Source: CAYWVK01 sp964461865
GTDB taxonomy: Bacteria > Patescibacteriota > Microgenomatia > Levybacterales > UBA12049
NCBI GenBank assembly: GCA_964461865.1
Contig: CAYWVK010000007.1
Span: forward strand, 1 to 22,340
Direction: 5' to 3'
DNA length: 22,340 nucleotides
Under the pieces are notes generated by a model, which was not told the origin of the DNA, searched no databases, and saw only the letters and a program-made list of their open reading frames with translations. The translations under genes and the position numbers were made by a program. Below, piece after piece: positions 6,595-13,517 of this stretch; position 1 is the first letter of the stretch, and the number at the start of each line of letters is the position of its first letter.

Positions 6595-8331
6595 TTACTC
6601 CGGAATACTTATATATGCTGAATTATTTGTTTCTTCTCCTCCAATCGGATTTCCGTCGGAGTCTATTCCGCTCCACCTAATAGTTGAACCATCAGCTGTA
6701 CTAAGCGTAACTATCGTGTTTGAATCAGAACAGTTACACCAGGTTTGTGGTTCACAATCACTAACTATGAATTCATTTGTAGAGCCACAACAGGTAACAC
6801 TAACTGTTCCATTGTAACAAGTATCATCCCCGTCTTTTACCCCATTTTTTTTAAAATCGTTAAAAACATAACCGGTAATATTCATGTTTGCAGGAATTTT
6901 TTTAATTCCAAAATTTACTATTGTATAACTGGAACTTGAATAAACATTTTCTACCGGATTATCACTGGTAACAATATATCTTCCTGATGGAAGAGAATCT
7001 ATGGAAACATTAAAAAGACGTTTCACTTCTCCTAATGAGCGAGTATAAACTCCATAATCATTTGCTACAGTTGTTACATCATATATTCCACTTATAAAAC
7101 GTATTGTTACTTTTTCCATTGCAGGTCTACAGCAAACAGAGGTTTCCTGACATGAATAAGTACTGGAACAACTCGTACAATTATCAATTTTGACATATCC
7201 ATCTGTATCATTTTCGTGATCACAACGAGACATGTCACTTCTACAACAAAAAGTACCGGGTACACATTTAAGTCCACTGCTACAATCTGCGTCATTTTCA
7301 CAATTTACAGAAGCATAAGGATAACTTAAACAAACAATATATTCATCAGGAATAATTGATGCTATAAATCCAGATTCGTCAGTATCAAAATTACCGTCAC
7401 CATCTAAATCCATATATACTGTTCCTTTTATTCCATAAACAATCGGCTCTGGTGGTACTGTTGAAGGTGGTTGTTCACAAGCACCATCGTTTCCCCCGCA
7501 TTCATCTGTGCCTGGCGGAGGGTGCGGACCCCAGCATCTACCACCATTACAGTTATACCATTGTGAACCACTTGGCACTGTAGTAGTAGGTGTTGATGGC
7601 ACTGTAGTAGTAGGTGTTGATGGCACTGTAGTAGTAGGAACTGTTGTTGTGGTGGTATCACAAGGACAATTAATTGTCCCACACATTGTACCAATACTTC
7701 CACAAGCAGGATAATAATCTGCACAAGTAGGGCATCCTCCTCCCCATGGAACAGTAGTAGTTGTTGTGGACGTAGTTGTTGTGGACGTAGTTGTTGTAGG
7801 GATTGATCCTCCACTAGTTGTTGTAGTAGGGGTATAAGGTTTAGTTGTGGTGGTAGGGGTATAAGGTTTAGTTGTGGTGGTAGTACACGCAGGACAATTA
7901 ACATAACCACCACATCCATTATAAAGCTGTCCACAAACCGTAGAACCACATGTAAACGTAGCAGGGGTACAACAGGAACAGTTATAACAGACTTGTCCCA
8001 CTATGCATGTACCTACGCAACTATTTGTTGCTGCGACATATCTTTGACAACATCCACAACTTGCCTTAGTTGTTGTTGTAGTTGGTTTAGTAGTAGTAGT
8101 GGGACAACTACAAGAGCTACAATCAACAGAAGTTCCACATGTTGTACCAGGACATGTGTTTCCACAAGCTAATCCCGTACATCCAGCACCGCAATAATAT
8201 GAACATGAAAATGGACAAGTCGTTGCAGCATGGCTAATTTGTTTTCCATTAATTAAAAACAAAAATGATATTAAGATAAAAAAAGACATAAATGTAAAAA
8301 ATTTTTTTAATATCATTCTTCTATATATCAT
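6595..8331 (-). CDS. Secreted Cys-rich protein with multiple Thr stalks and SdrD/Cna-B-like domains
   Basis: 578 residues. A signal peptide (about 1-36, ending SHAA) is followed by alternating Cys-rich modules (about 39-76, 92-149, 200-224, 261-285) and Thr-rich linkers (77-90, 150-195, 226-253). Residues 298-480 contain a Cna-B/SdrD-B-like fold interrupted by Cys-rich inserts. It starts GIKGTVYMDLDGDGNFDTDE, a Ca2+-loop-like segment. A second such module begins ITGYVFNDFKKNGVKDGDD (about 485-578). No LPxTG motif is seen. The linkers are encoded by 15-, 24- and 27-bp tandem repeats. It follows the single-pass membrane protein gene by 14 nt with no promoter between, so they are probably co-transcribed. 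Its likely role is a surface stalk or adhesin stabilised by disulfides; the ligand is unknown. A second ATG five codons downstream is possible. Confidence 0.8.
   Translation of the reverse strand: MIYRRMILKKFFTFMSFFILISFLFLINGKQISHAATTCPFSCSYYCGAGCTGLACGNTCPGTTCGTSVDCSSCSCPTTTTKPTTTTTKASCGCCQRYVAATNSCVGTCIVGQVCYNCSCCTPATFTCGSTVCGQLYNGCGGYVNCPACTTTTTKPYTPTTTTKPYTPTTTTSGGSIPTTTTSTTTTSTTTTTVPWGGGCPTCADYYPACGSIGTMCGTINCPCDTTTTTVPTTTVPSTPTTTVPSTPTTTVPSGSQWYNCNGGRCWGPHPPPGTDECGGNDGACEQPPSTVPPEPIVYGIKGTVYMDLDGDGNFDTDESGFIASIIPDEYIVCLSYPYASVNCENDADCSSGLKCVPGTFCCRSDMSRCDHENDTDGYVKIDNCTSCSSTYSCQETSVCCRPAMEKVTIRFISGIYDVTTVANDYGVYTRSLGEVKRLFNVSIDSLPSGRYIVTSDNPVENVYSSSSYTIVNFGIKKIPANMNITGYVFNDFKKNGVKDGDDTCYNGTVSVTCCGSTNEFIVSDCEPQTWCNCSDSNTIVTLSTADGSTIRWSGIDSDGNPIGGEETNNSAYISIPE
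7574..7639 (-). repeat. 24-bp tandem repeats in Thr linker
   Basis: The 24-bp unit starting GGCACTGTAGTAGTAGGTG occurs at 7574-7597 and 7598-7621, with a partial copy at 7622-7639. It encodes PSTPTTTV-type repeats. The unit is a multiple of 3, so it is length-variable without a frameshift. Confidence 0.85.
7757..7801 (-). repeat. 15-bp tandem repeats in Thr linker
   Basis: The unit GTAGTTGTTGTGGAC occurs at 7757-7771 and 7772-7786, with a variant third copy to 7801. It encodes Ser/Thr repeats. Confidence 0.8.
7817..7882 (-). repeat. 27-bp tandem repeats in Thr linker
   Basis: 27-bp units at 7817-7843 and 7844-7870 and a partial unit at 7871-7882 share AGGGGTATAAGGTTTA. They encode TTTTKPYTP-type repeats. 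Confidence 0.8.
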
Positions 8332-8345
8332 ATTAATTATTTCTT

Positions 8346-9317
8346 TTATCTGAACAGACTATTTATCTCATCTACTCCTGCACGTCTTATTATCCCGCCA
8401 AGCCTTGCCGTTTGTTTTTTATTTTCATCAACAACAAAAGTTACTTTTTTTACATCGCCAACATCACTAAGCTTAGTTGCCGTAAAAAACTCTATTGTAT
8501 CTCCTGGGGGGAAAAACTTTTCTGGTGCAATTCCTGATGCTAGATGCTTATCTTTATTTTCATCAAGAATATTGTAATTAATTCCATCAATATTATTTAA
8601 ATCAAAGCACTGAAGAACAGTCTGCTCAAATTTACCATCTGCATCTCTCACTATTCTTACATAAATATCAGCGTTATTATTGATCGGATCTATACCATGA
8701 ACATAAAAATCTTTCGATCCTGGAATAAGAACAATATCCTTAAATTTCATAACAATTTGCGGAAAAACTGTTATTACCTCTTGTTTTCCCTTTTCATCCT
8801 TTGGGCTTTGTTCTACAAGAAGTGTTCCACCATATTGAATAAATTTAATTTCTGATTCATTTTCGCTTTTTAATCCACCAACTGTAACAATACTATCGTT
8901 TAATTCGTTATCTATCAAACTATCTTTTGGACCCTTATTATCTTTCCCAAGATAGAGGATTTTCTCTCCCGGATGAATTTTTTGAAATTCTTTTTGAAGT
9001 TTGTCGGAAACATTAATAGGCTCTGTTATCTCTCTACCCTCCGGTGTTATTGCAACCCTAACATCTTCTATGGTTTTGTCTTTGGAGATAAGAGATTGAA
9101 AAGTTATGCTATTTTCAGATGATTTAGTTGTAGTTATTACGTCTTGTACTGTTTTTGTTTGCTTTAAAAAACTAAATGGTAAACTAATTAAATTTAGATA
9201 ATTAAACATTAATAAGACTACTGCTACAAATAATAAACCAAGAATTATCCCCCCCAATCCAAACTCTGCTTTTTTAAGAGGATTCTCATTAACACTTTGA
9301 TTTATGTCTTCGGACAT
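8346..9317 (-). CDS. Single-pass membrane protein with extracellular domain, type B
   Basis: 323 residues. A short cytoplasmic tail (1-18) is followed by a membrane helix (about 19-42; FGLGGIILGLLF, LLMFNYLN), a linker to about 67, and a conserved extracellular region from SSENSITFQ to the end. Motifs include PEGREI, PGEKILYLG, VFPQIVMKFKDIVLIPGSKDFYV, VLQCFDLNN, PGDTIEFFTA and a C-terminal GGIIRRAG. The extracellular part is very similar to that of the 9405-10517 gene, including a 147-bp stretch that is identical at DNA level. The membrane anchor instead resembles the type A protein at 4266-5069. It is the first gene of a two-gene unit with the Cys-rich protein downstream. No known domain is recognised, and a role in anchoring or assembling the downstream protein is inference. 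Confidence 0.8.
   Translation of the reverse strand: MSEDINQSVNENPLKKAEFGLGGIILGLLFVAVVLLMFNYLNLISLPFSFLKQTKTVQDVITTTKSSENSITFQSLISKDKTIEDVRVAITPEGREITEPINVSDKLQKEFQKIHPGEKILYLGKDNKGPKDSLIDNELNDSIVTVGGLKSENESEIKFIQYGGTLLVEQSPKDEKGKQEVITVFPQIVMKFKDIVLIPGSKDFYVHGIDPINNNADIYVRIVRDADGKFEQTVLQCFDLNNIDGINYNILDENKDKHLASGIAPEKFFPPGDTIEFFTATKLSDVGDVKKVTFVVDENKKQTARLGGIIRRAGVDEINSLFR
8977..9123. repeat. 147-bp perfect repeat, copy 1
   Basis: Identical by eye to 10054-10200 (offset 1077). It covers codons for the conserved SSENSITFQ-to-KLQKEFQKI region of two otherwise diverged paralogues. Confidence 0.9.
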
Positions 9318-9323
9318 ATTTTT

Positions 9324-9352
9324 AGATTAGAATGTTTAACGAAGTTTGTCAA
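9324..9352 (-). promoter_or_regulatory. Leaderless promoter for the 9317-6595 two-gene unit
   Basis: Minus-strand TTGACA (9352-9347), 17-nt spacer, TAATCT (9329-9324). Only 6 nt separate the -10 from ATG 9317. Confidence 0.7.
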
Positions 9353-9404
9353 TGATAAATTATTAATTGTAAATTGATAGATCGAGGTTAAAATTAAGCC
9401 CTAC

Positions 9405-10517
9405 TTATTGACTTACAGTTGTTTTAAATAAATCATTTATCTTATCTGCACCTGCAAGTCTAATATTTGCTACAATTCCACCTGTTTGCTTATTGTTTTC
9501 ATCTACTTCAAAGGTAAGTTTTCCGTTTTCATTAATTCTACCAGCTGTAAAAATTTTAATCGTATCCCCTTCTAGAAAAAATTTTTCTGGTAAAACATTT
9601 ACTAGTAAATGTTTCTCTTTTACATTTACGTCATTGATAAAATCATAATCAAATCCATCCGGATTATTTAAATCAAAACATTGCAATATTGTTTTAGAAA
9701 ATTTACTGTTTATATCTCTTACCATTCTCACGTAGACATCAGCATTACTATTAATTGGGTTTATGCCATGAATATAAAAATCTTTCGATCCTGGAATAAG
9801 AACAATATCCTTAAATTGCATAACAATTTGCGGAAAAACTGTTACCTCATCTTCTTGACCGCTTTCTCTTTTTACTACTTGCTTTATGCCAACTGTTCCT
9901 CCACCAAATTTCAAGAATTTAATTTCTGATTCATCTTTGCTCTTAAAACCACCAACTGTTACGACGCTATTGTTTAATTCGTTTCCCGTTAAACTATCTT
10001 TGTCTTCTGCTCGATTATGCTCTCCTATAAAAAGGATTTTCTCTCCTGGTTGGATTTTTTGAAATTCTTTTTGAAGTTTGTCGGAAACATTAATAGGCTC
10101 TGTTATCTCTCTACCCTCCGGTGTTATTGCAACCCTAACATCTTCTATGGTTTTGTCTTTGGAGATAAGAGATTGAAAAGTTATGCTATTTTCAGATGAT
10201 GGTAAAGTTGTTCCAGTAATTGTTGTTTCACTTGAACTATCCCCCCCTCCTTGATTATTAAGCACATCAGATCCATAAATTGTCCCCAAAGTAATCGCTA
10301 CTGCTCCCAATGCTACCCCTGTAAACCTAATAATTCTTTGCCTACGTGTAATTGGCCTTTTTCTTTTACTGACATTTTGATGTTCATTTTTCGATTTAGG
10401 GTTTCTAAGTTCTGGCATTCTAGGTGCTAAAACTCCCCCTCTTAACTCTGATATTGAAGAATTTAAATTTTTTCCACTCGTAGTTCTAGTATGAAAAATC
10501 TTATCTTCTTTTGACAT
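9405..10517 (-). CDS. Type B extracellular-domain protein with a different, basic N-terminal anchor
   Basis: 370 residues from ATG 10517 (MSKEDKIFHT). A TTG five codons upstream overlaps the Shine-Dalgarno sequence and is rejected. The cytoplasmic N-terminus is long (1-64) and strongly basic near the membrane (KRKRPITRRQR, 51-61). The membrane helix is about 65-82. After a Gly/Ser/Thr linker the region from SSENSITFQ to the end is the same domain as in the 8346-9317 gene, with GSKDFYI, LQCFDLNNPDG and FFLEGDTIKIFTA. A 147-bp tract is identical between the two genes while most of the rest has diverged, which suggests gene conversion or domain shuffling. It has its own promoter with a true Shine-Dalgarno sequence and is not followed in its transcript by a Cys-rich protein. 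Function unknown. Confidence 0.8.
   Translation of the reverse strand: MSKEDKIFHTRTTSGKNLNSSISELRGGVLAPRMPELRNPKSKNEHQNVSKRKRPITRRQRIIRFTGVALGAVAITLGTIYGSDVLNNQGGGDSSSETTITGTTLPSSENSITFQSLISKDKTIEDVRVAITPEGREITEPINVSDKLQKEFQKIQPGEKILFIGEHNRAEDKDSLTGNELNNSVVTVGGFKSKDESEIKFLKFGGGTVGIKQVVKRESGQEDEVTVFPQIVMQFKDIVLIPGSKDFYIHGINPINSNADVYVRMVRDINSKFSKTILQCFDLNNPDGFDYDFINDVNVKEKHLLVNVLPEKFFLEGDTIKIFTAGRINENGKLTFEVDENNKQTGGIVANIRLAGADKINDLFKTTVSQ
10054..10200. repeat. 147-bp perfect repeat, copy 2
   Basis: Exact partner of 8977-9123. A second block (9766-9844 against 8695-8773) has two mismatches in 79 nt at a different offset (1071), so identity between the paralogues is patchy. Confidence 0.9.
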
Positions 10518-10525
10518 ATACAATA

Positions 10526-10565
10526 ACCTCAAATATAGATTATCAAACTATTATAGGATAGTCAA
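10526..10565 (-). promoter_or_regulatory. Promoter plus Shine-Dalgarno sequence of the 9405-10517 gene
   Basis: Minus-strand TTGACT (10565-10560), 17-nt spacer, TAATCT (10542-10537), then GAGGT (10530-10526) 8 nt before ATG 10517. This is one of only two clearly leadered genes in the surface block. Confidence 0.7.
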
Positions 10566-10577
10566 GAAAAGCTAGGT

Positions 10578-10907
10578 TTACTCATGTTGCGTAGTTCCTG
10601 TTGGAGTATGCGCTTGAAGAGGAGGATCTTCTTGTTGTTGTTCAATAGGTTGAGTATAATTAGTTCTTGTTGGTGGTTGATCTGGATTAATGTATTCTGA
10701 TTTTTTTGTAGCCCCTACAATTCCAGTAGCAGCTGCTGCTGCTGTTAATGCTCCTACTACTACTCCTCTTCCTATTTTTGCCCTTCGTCCTTTACCCCCA
10801 ATTATCCTTGAAAGAAACCCCGGTTTTACGTCTACATGAGGTTCGTTTTCTACTCCTGTTTGTTTTTGATCTACTATTGTTTCGTGCTGTCCTATCTCTC
10901 CTGACAT
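10578..10907 (-). CDS. Small single-pass membrane protein
   Basis: 109 residues from ATG 10907 (MSGEIGQHET). The frame extends upstream to 10958, but that extension contains the -35 and -10, so the shorter start is chosen; it has AGAAGG 8 nt before it. A polar N-terminus (1-40) and a basic patch (GGKGRRAKIGR) lead to an Ala/Gly-rich membrane helix (GVVVGALTAAAAATGIVG), then a Pro/Gln/Thr-rich tail (about 70-109), probably extracellular and disordered. The family is not recognised. The basic-patch plus Gly/Ala-rich helix layout resembles the N-termini of the SLH protein and the 9405-10517 protein, which suggests a common export or anchoring style. Confidence 0.65.
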   Translation of the reverse strand: MSGEIGQHETIVDQKQTGVENEPHVDVKPGFLSRIIGGKGRRAKIGRGVVVGALTAAAAATGIVGATKKSEYINPDQPPTRTNYTQPIEQQQEDPPLQAHTPTGTTQHE

Positions 10908-10929
10908 ATTATTAGACCTTCTATCTTGG

Positions 10930-10958
10930 AGTATAATTATCAACCATTGCTTTGTCAA
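10930..10958 (-). promoter_or_regulatory. Promoter of the small membrane protein gene
   Basis: Minus-strand TTGACA (10958-10953), 17-nt spacer, TATACT (10935-10930). It gives a leader of about 15 nt carrying AGAAGG (10922-10917). Confidence 0.75.
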
Positions 10959-11021
10959 GTAATCTACTTATAAAAGTATAAATAATAACTATATAAATTA
11001 TTATATTTATCTAAAGATTTA

Positions 11022-11429
11022 TTATTCTTCGTTTATTATTTTTATAGAATAACCTTGAGAATTACGAATATTTCTTAATGTTCTTATTTTTTTATAACAA
11101 CTGTTTTCTTTTTGCTTAAGTATATTTACTTTTTTGTAACTATCTATCGCACCTGCAATTCCCGTTACTCCTCCCACTGCTGATACTAAAGCCAAGACTG
11201 CTAATGTTTTAGAATCAGAAAACACTGCACCTGAAAGAACGGTTCCAGCAAAAGACAAAGGAATTATACCCGCAACACCTCTTCTTCGAGTTATTTTTCT
11301 TGATAAACGACGTTTATTACTAAGCTCTCTAAATAACTTTGTGAGCTTCAATATGTCACTTTCTAAAAATACATCGGGCTCGTTTTTAAACCCAGAAAAA
11401 CAATAAGCCTGTTTGTTTTCAGAATTCAT
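11022..11429 (-). CDS. Small two-helix membrane protein
   Basis: 135 residues with start ATG 11429. The N-terminal 40 residues are polar. A highly basic stretch follows (NKRRLSRKITRRR, about 38-50). Two Gly/Ala-rich hydrophobic helices (about 51-69 and 74-94) then give a hairpin with both ends on the same side. The C-terminal 40 residues are Lys/Asn-rich with a Cys. The positive-inside rule places both ends in the cytoplasm. The family is not recognised. It sits alone between two envelope genes with a leaderless promoter, so it is probably part of the same surface programme, but no role can be assigned. Confidence 0.65.
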   Translation of the reverse strand: MNSENKQAYCFSGFKNEPDVFLESDILKLTKLFRELSNKRRLSRKITRRRGVAGIIPLSFAGTVLSGAVFSDSKTLAVLALVSAVGGVTGIAGAIDSYKKVNILKQKENSCYKKIRTLRNIRNSQGYSIKIINEE

Positions 11430-11437
11430 AGACCGAT

Positions 11438-11466
11438 AGTATATAATAAGAATCGTTAGTTGTCAA
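11438..11466 (-). promoter_or_regulatory. Leaderless promoter of the two-helix protein gene
   Basis: Minus-strand TTGACA (11466-11461), 17-nt spacer, TATACT (11443-11438). The gap to ATG 11429 is 8 nt. Confidence 0.75.
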
Positions 11467-11489
11467 AGACAAGCTTAAGAAGTTTTGTT

Positions 11490-12233
11490 TTACTCTAATT
11501 CTTTAAGGATTGTTTCTTTTCCACCGAAACGTCTAATTAAAATTTTTTTTGCTACAAAATATCCATTTTCATCTTTTTGATTTAAGGTCCTTTGCTTTTT
11601 AGCTGTTTCTATGTCTAGAAATACAGGGTAAACAGTTATTACGTCCCCCGGCTTTATTAACGTATTTATTTCTTGTTGAGATAAGTTTGCAATATAACCA
11701 AGCGGTACAGTAGGAGAAACAGAATTATTACTATACCCATAATCAAGATTTTGTACACTTAATTTCGTAGGGATAAATTCCGAACCTTCTTTACGATCAA
11801 GAATAACCCTTACATGAAATTCAATTTTATCTTTTGTTTTTGCATCCGGATTAACAAGTTTTAGATAAAGATCCTTTGAATCTTTAATAGCTTCCCATTG
11901 CCTAAATACTCCGATTGCTTGCGTATAGCCAATTAGATTAAGTTCTGTATTGTGTTCCCAACTCCAATAAAACTTATCCTCTAACAAGCCTTCTACTCTT
12001 TGGCCATTGGCAAGAATGGTTCTTCCGGATGTATCATTTTTATCTCCCTGATAAGCAATTGTATATGGTTTTTCAACAGTTTTATAATCTCCTATTATTT
12101 CTTCATTTTTTGAGAATTTTGAATCTTTTGAAAATAAAGTAATTGCTAAATACCAAATACTAATAATAATGGCTAAAATAATAACAATAAAAATTATTTT
12201 ATTGAAACTAAGGTTTAGTATTTTTTTTCTCAC
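11490..12233 (-). CDS. Single-pass membrane protein with extracellular domain, type A (GTG start)
   Basis: 247 residues from GTG 12233 (MRKKILNLSF). The frame stays open to a TTG at 12269, but that TTG is the first base triplet of the -35, so the upstream part cannot be transcribed from this promoter. A basic N-terminus leads to a membrane helix (about 13-33) and an extracellular region. Motifs shared with the 4266-5069 protein are the ILA-x-x-x-R-x-x-x-G-x-x-x-D-K-F segment, WEAIKDSKDLYL, LDYGYSNNS, PGDVITVYPVFLD and a terminal ILIRRFGG. It is divergently transcribed from the vWA gene set, with the two -35 elements 3 nt apart, so the units may be co-regulated. Function unknown. Confidence 0.75.
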   Translation of the reverse strand: MRKKILNLSFNKIIFIVIILAIIISIWYLAITLFSKDSKFSKNEEIIGDYKTVEKPYTIAYQGDKNDTSGRTILANGQRVEGLLEDKFYWSWEHNTELNLIGYTQAIGVFRQWEAIKDSKDLYLKLVNPDAKTKDKIEFHVRVILDRKEGSEFIPTKLSVQNLDYGYSNNSVSPTVPLGYIANLSQQEINTLIKPGDVITVYPVFLDIETAKKQRTLNQKDENGYFVAKKILIRRFGGKETILKELE

Positions 12234-12240
12234 TAGGTTT

Positions 12241-12269
12241 AGAATAGATAAATAAATTTTCTTTGTCAA
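12241..12269 (-). promoter_or_regulatory. Leaderless promoter of the type A gene (divergent pair, left)
   Basis: Minus-strand TTGACA (12269-12264), 17-nt spacer, TATTCT (12246-12241), 7 nt to GTG 12233. Confidence 0.75.
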
Positions 12270-12272
12270 TAT

Positions 12273-12302
12273 TTGACTAGTTATTTAAAAACAGCATACA
12301 AT
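12273..12302 (+). promoter_or_regulatory. Leaderless promoter of the vWA gene set (divergent pair, right)
   Basis: TTGACT (12273-12278), 18-nt spacer, TACAAT (12297-12302), 7 nt to ATG 12310. It lies back to back with the minus-strand promoter. Confidence 0.7.
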
Positions 12303-12309
12303 ATATAGT

Positions 12310-12648
12310 ATGCTTCAGGAAGAAGACAAAAACATACTTCCCAGTCTTGATTGGATTATTCTATTTGCCGTTTTTATTCTTGGCATCTCCTTTTCGGGAC
12401 TTTTACTTCCAATGACAAAAACAACTACTATTGATGATCAACAAGGCTCAATGCTGCCATATTCAGATAATACAAGTGATGATAGTTTACAAATTAAAGG
12501 TGTTAAGTTTAACGTACCATCAACAACTGTTCCTGAAACAGAAGCAGAAACATGCGATGGATATACAAGCAGTATTCAAAGTGATGAATTACCCATGATT
12601 AGCACAGAGGCTGAAATGGGAGCAACAATAAAAGATGCAACTAATTAA
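12310..12648 (+). CDS. Membrane-anchored vWA-set protein lacking the vWA domain
   Basis: 112 residues. A short acidic N-terminus precedes a membrane helix (about 14-34), then a polar, Thr/Asp/Ser-rich extracellular tail with a LQIKGVKF strand and one Cys. The helix plus LQ(I/L)x-x-(I/V)-K-F-type strand layout matches the N-terminal 70-80 residues of the two vWA proteins that follow, but the sequence ends where their vWA domain would begin. It is either a domain-loss paralogue or a dedicated partner. It is first in a run of three genes, and its 3' end overlaps the next start by 14 nt, so translation is probably coupled. The stop appears normal, with no sign of a frameshift restoring a vWA domain downstream. 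Confidence 0.7.
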   Translation: MLQEEDKNILPSLDWIILFAVFILGISFSGLLLPMTKTTTIDDQQGSMLPYSDNTSDDSLQIKGVKFNVPSTTVPETEAETCDGYTSSIQSDELPMISTEAEMGATIKDATN

Positions 12649-13495
12649 TAGTACAAAAAAAGCAAGAATTGTAAAACTGGATTTGTTCATACTGGCAATA
12701 CTTGGTGTAGCTATTGTTTTAAGCTTTTTTCTTGTCGGCGGTTTAATGCCTGAGGATTTTAAGCCCACTCAATATTCCGATACCCAATTTTATACCCCTT
12801 CAAACTTAACCTCTACACCTAGTGCTGAGCGAGGATTGCAGCTGGATTTAATAAAGCTTAAGAGCTGTTCTTCTACTACTGCTGTTAATTTTCTAGTGGA
12901 TCGTTCCGGCTCAATGAGAGGAACTAAGCTTGCTCAATTAAAAAATGGTCTTCTTGCTTTTAAAAATAAGTTATCCGATGAAAATATTTTTGGATTACAA
13001 ACATACAGTTATCCCCCTAATACTTGGATCAATGTTGTTAATCCAACCTATGTTAAAGATGTAAAATCAGACTTAAGAGCAAAAATTTGCAGTATACAAG
13101 CTGACGGCTGGACACACAGCAAAGATGCATTCTTGCAAACCGAGTCTATTTTATATGGAGCTAAAAATAAGTATCCAGGTTATAATTTTGTATTAATTTT
13201 TATATCAGACGGTGTACCAGAAACAGATGAGGAAAGCAGAACGTGTGGACAATCTAGATGTTTTGCAACAAAACAAGACCCAACAGAAGTTGCAAAAAGA
13301 ATTAAAGAAAACGGAATAAGAATAATTACCCTTGCATATACCGATAGTGGCGATCAAGGCTTAAACGAGCAGCTTCAGGCAATGATGCAAAGGGTTGCCT
13401 CTTCTCCTGAGGACTATTATAAAGCTCCAAGTAGTAATGAAGTTAAAGAAATCTTAGAAAAAATAGTTAATAGTATTTGTAAAGAAGTAGAGTAA
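12635..13495 (+). CDS. Membrane-anchored von Willebrand A-domain protein 1
   Basis: 286 residues. An N-terminal membrane helix (about 15-37) and Thr/Ser-rich spacer (45-64) lead to a LQLDLIKL strand and a vWA domain from about 82 to 283. The metal-ion-dependent adhesion site (MIDAS) is complete: DRSGS at 89-93, Thr160 and Asp192 in FISDGVPE. vWA domains with a MIDAS bind protein ligands through a divalent metal. The topology places the domain outside the cell. Extra Cys residues (C78, C152, C204, C209, C282) may form disulfides. The start overlaps the end of the preceding gene by 14 nt. There is no MoxR-type ATPase nearby, so this is more likely a surface adhesion or assembly protein than a chelatase or chaperone subunit. 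Confidence 0.85.
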   Translation: MQLINSTKKARIVKLDLFILAILGVAIVLSFFLVGGLMPEDFKPTQYSDTQFYTPSNLTSTPSAERGLQLDLIKLKSCSSTTAVNFLVDRSGSMRGTKLAQLKNGLLAFKNKLSDENIFGLQTYSYPPNTWINVVNPTYVKDVKSDLRAKICSIQADGWTHSKDAFLQTESILYGAKNKYPGYNFVLIFISDGVPETDEESRTCGQSRCFATKQDPTEVAKRIKENGIRIITLAYTDSGDQGLNEQLQAMMQRVASSPEDYYKAPSSNEVKEILEKIVNSICKEVE

Positions 13496-13517
13496 CAATG
13501 CATTAGAATATCTAACC

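Noticed and set aside
7574..7882. Possible CRISPR-like array
   Set aside because: Units are directly adjacent with no unique spacers, are in coding frame and encode Thr-rich linkers.
7428..7949. Long minus-strand open frame rich in Gln/Leu/Pro, opposite frame to the Thr linkers
   Set aside because: It is a frame-shadow of the tandem repeats inside the 6595-8331 gene; no start signal, and the real frame has a signal peptide and Cys modules.
10908..10958. Upstream start extending the small membrane protein by 17 residues
   Set aside because: The extension contains a perfect TTGACA/17/TATACT promoter; ATG 10907 has a Shine-Dalgarno sequence.
12234..12269. Upstream TTG start for the type A gene
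   Set aside because: The TTG is part of the -35 TTGACA, and the -10 also lies inside this extension; GTG 12233 fits the promoter.
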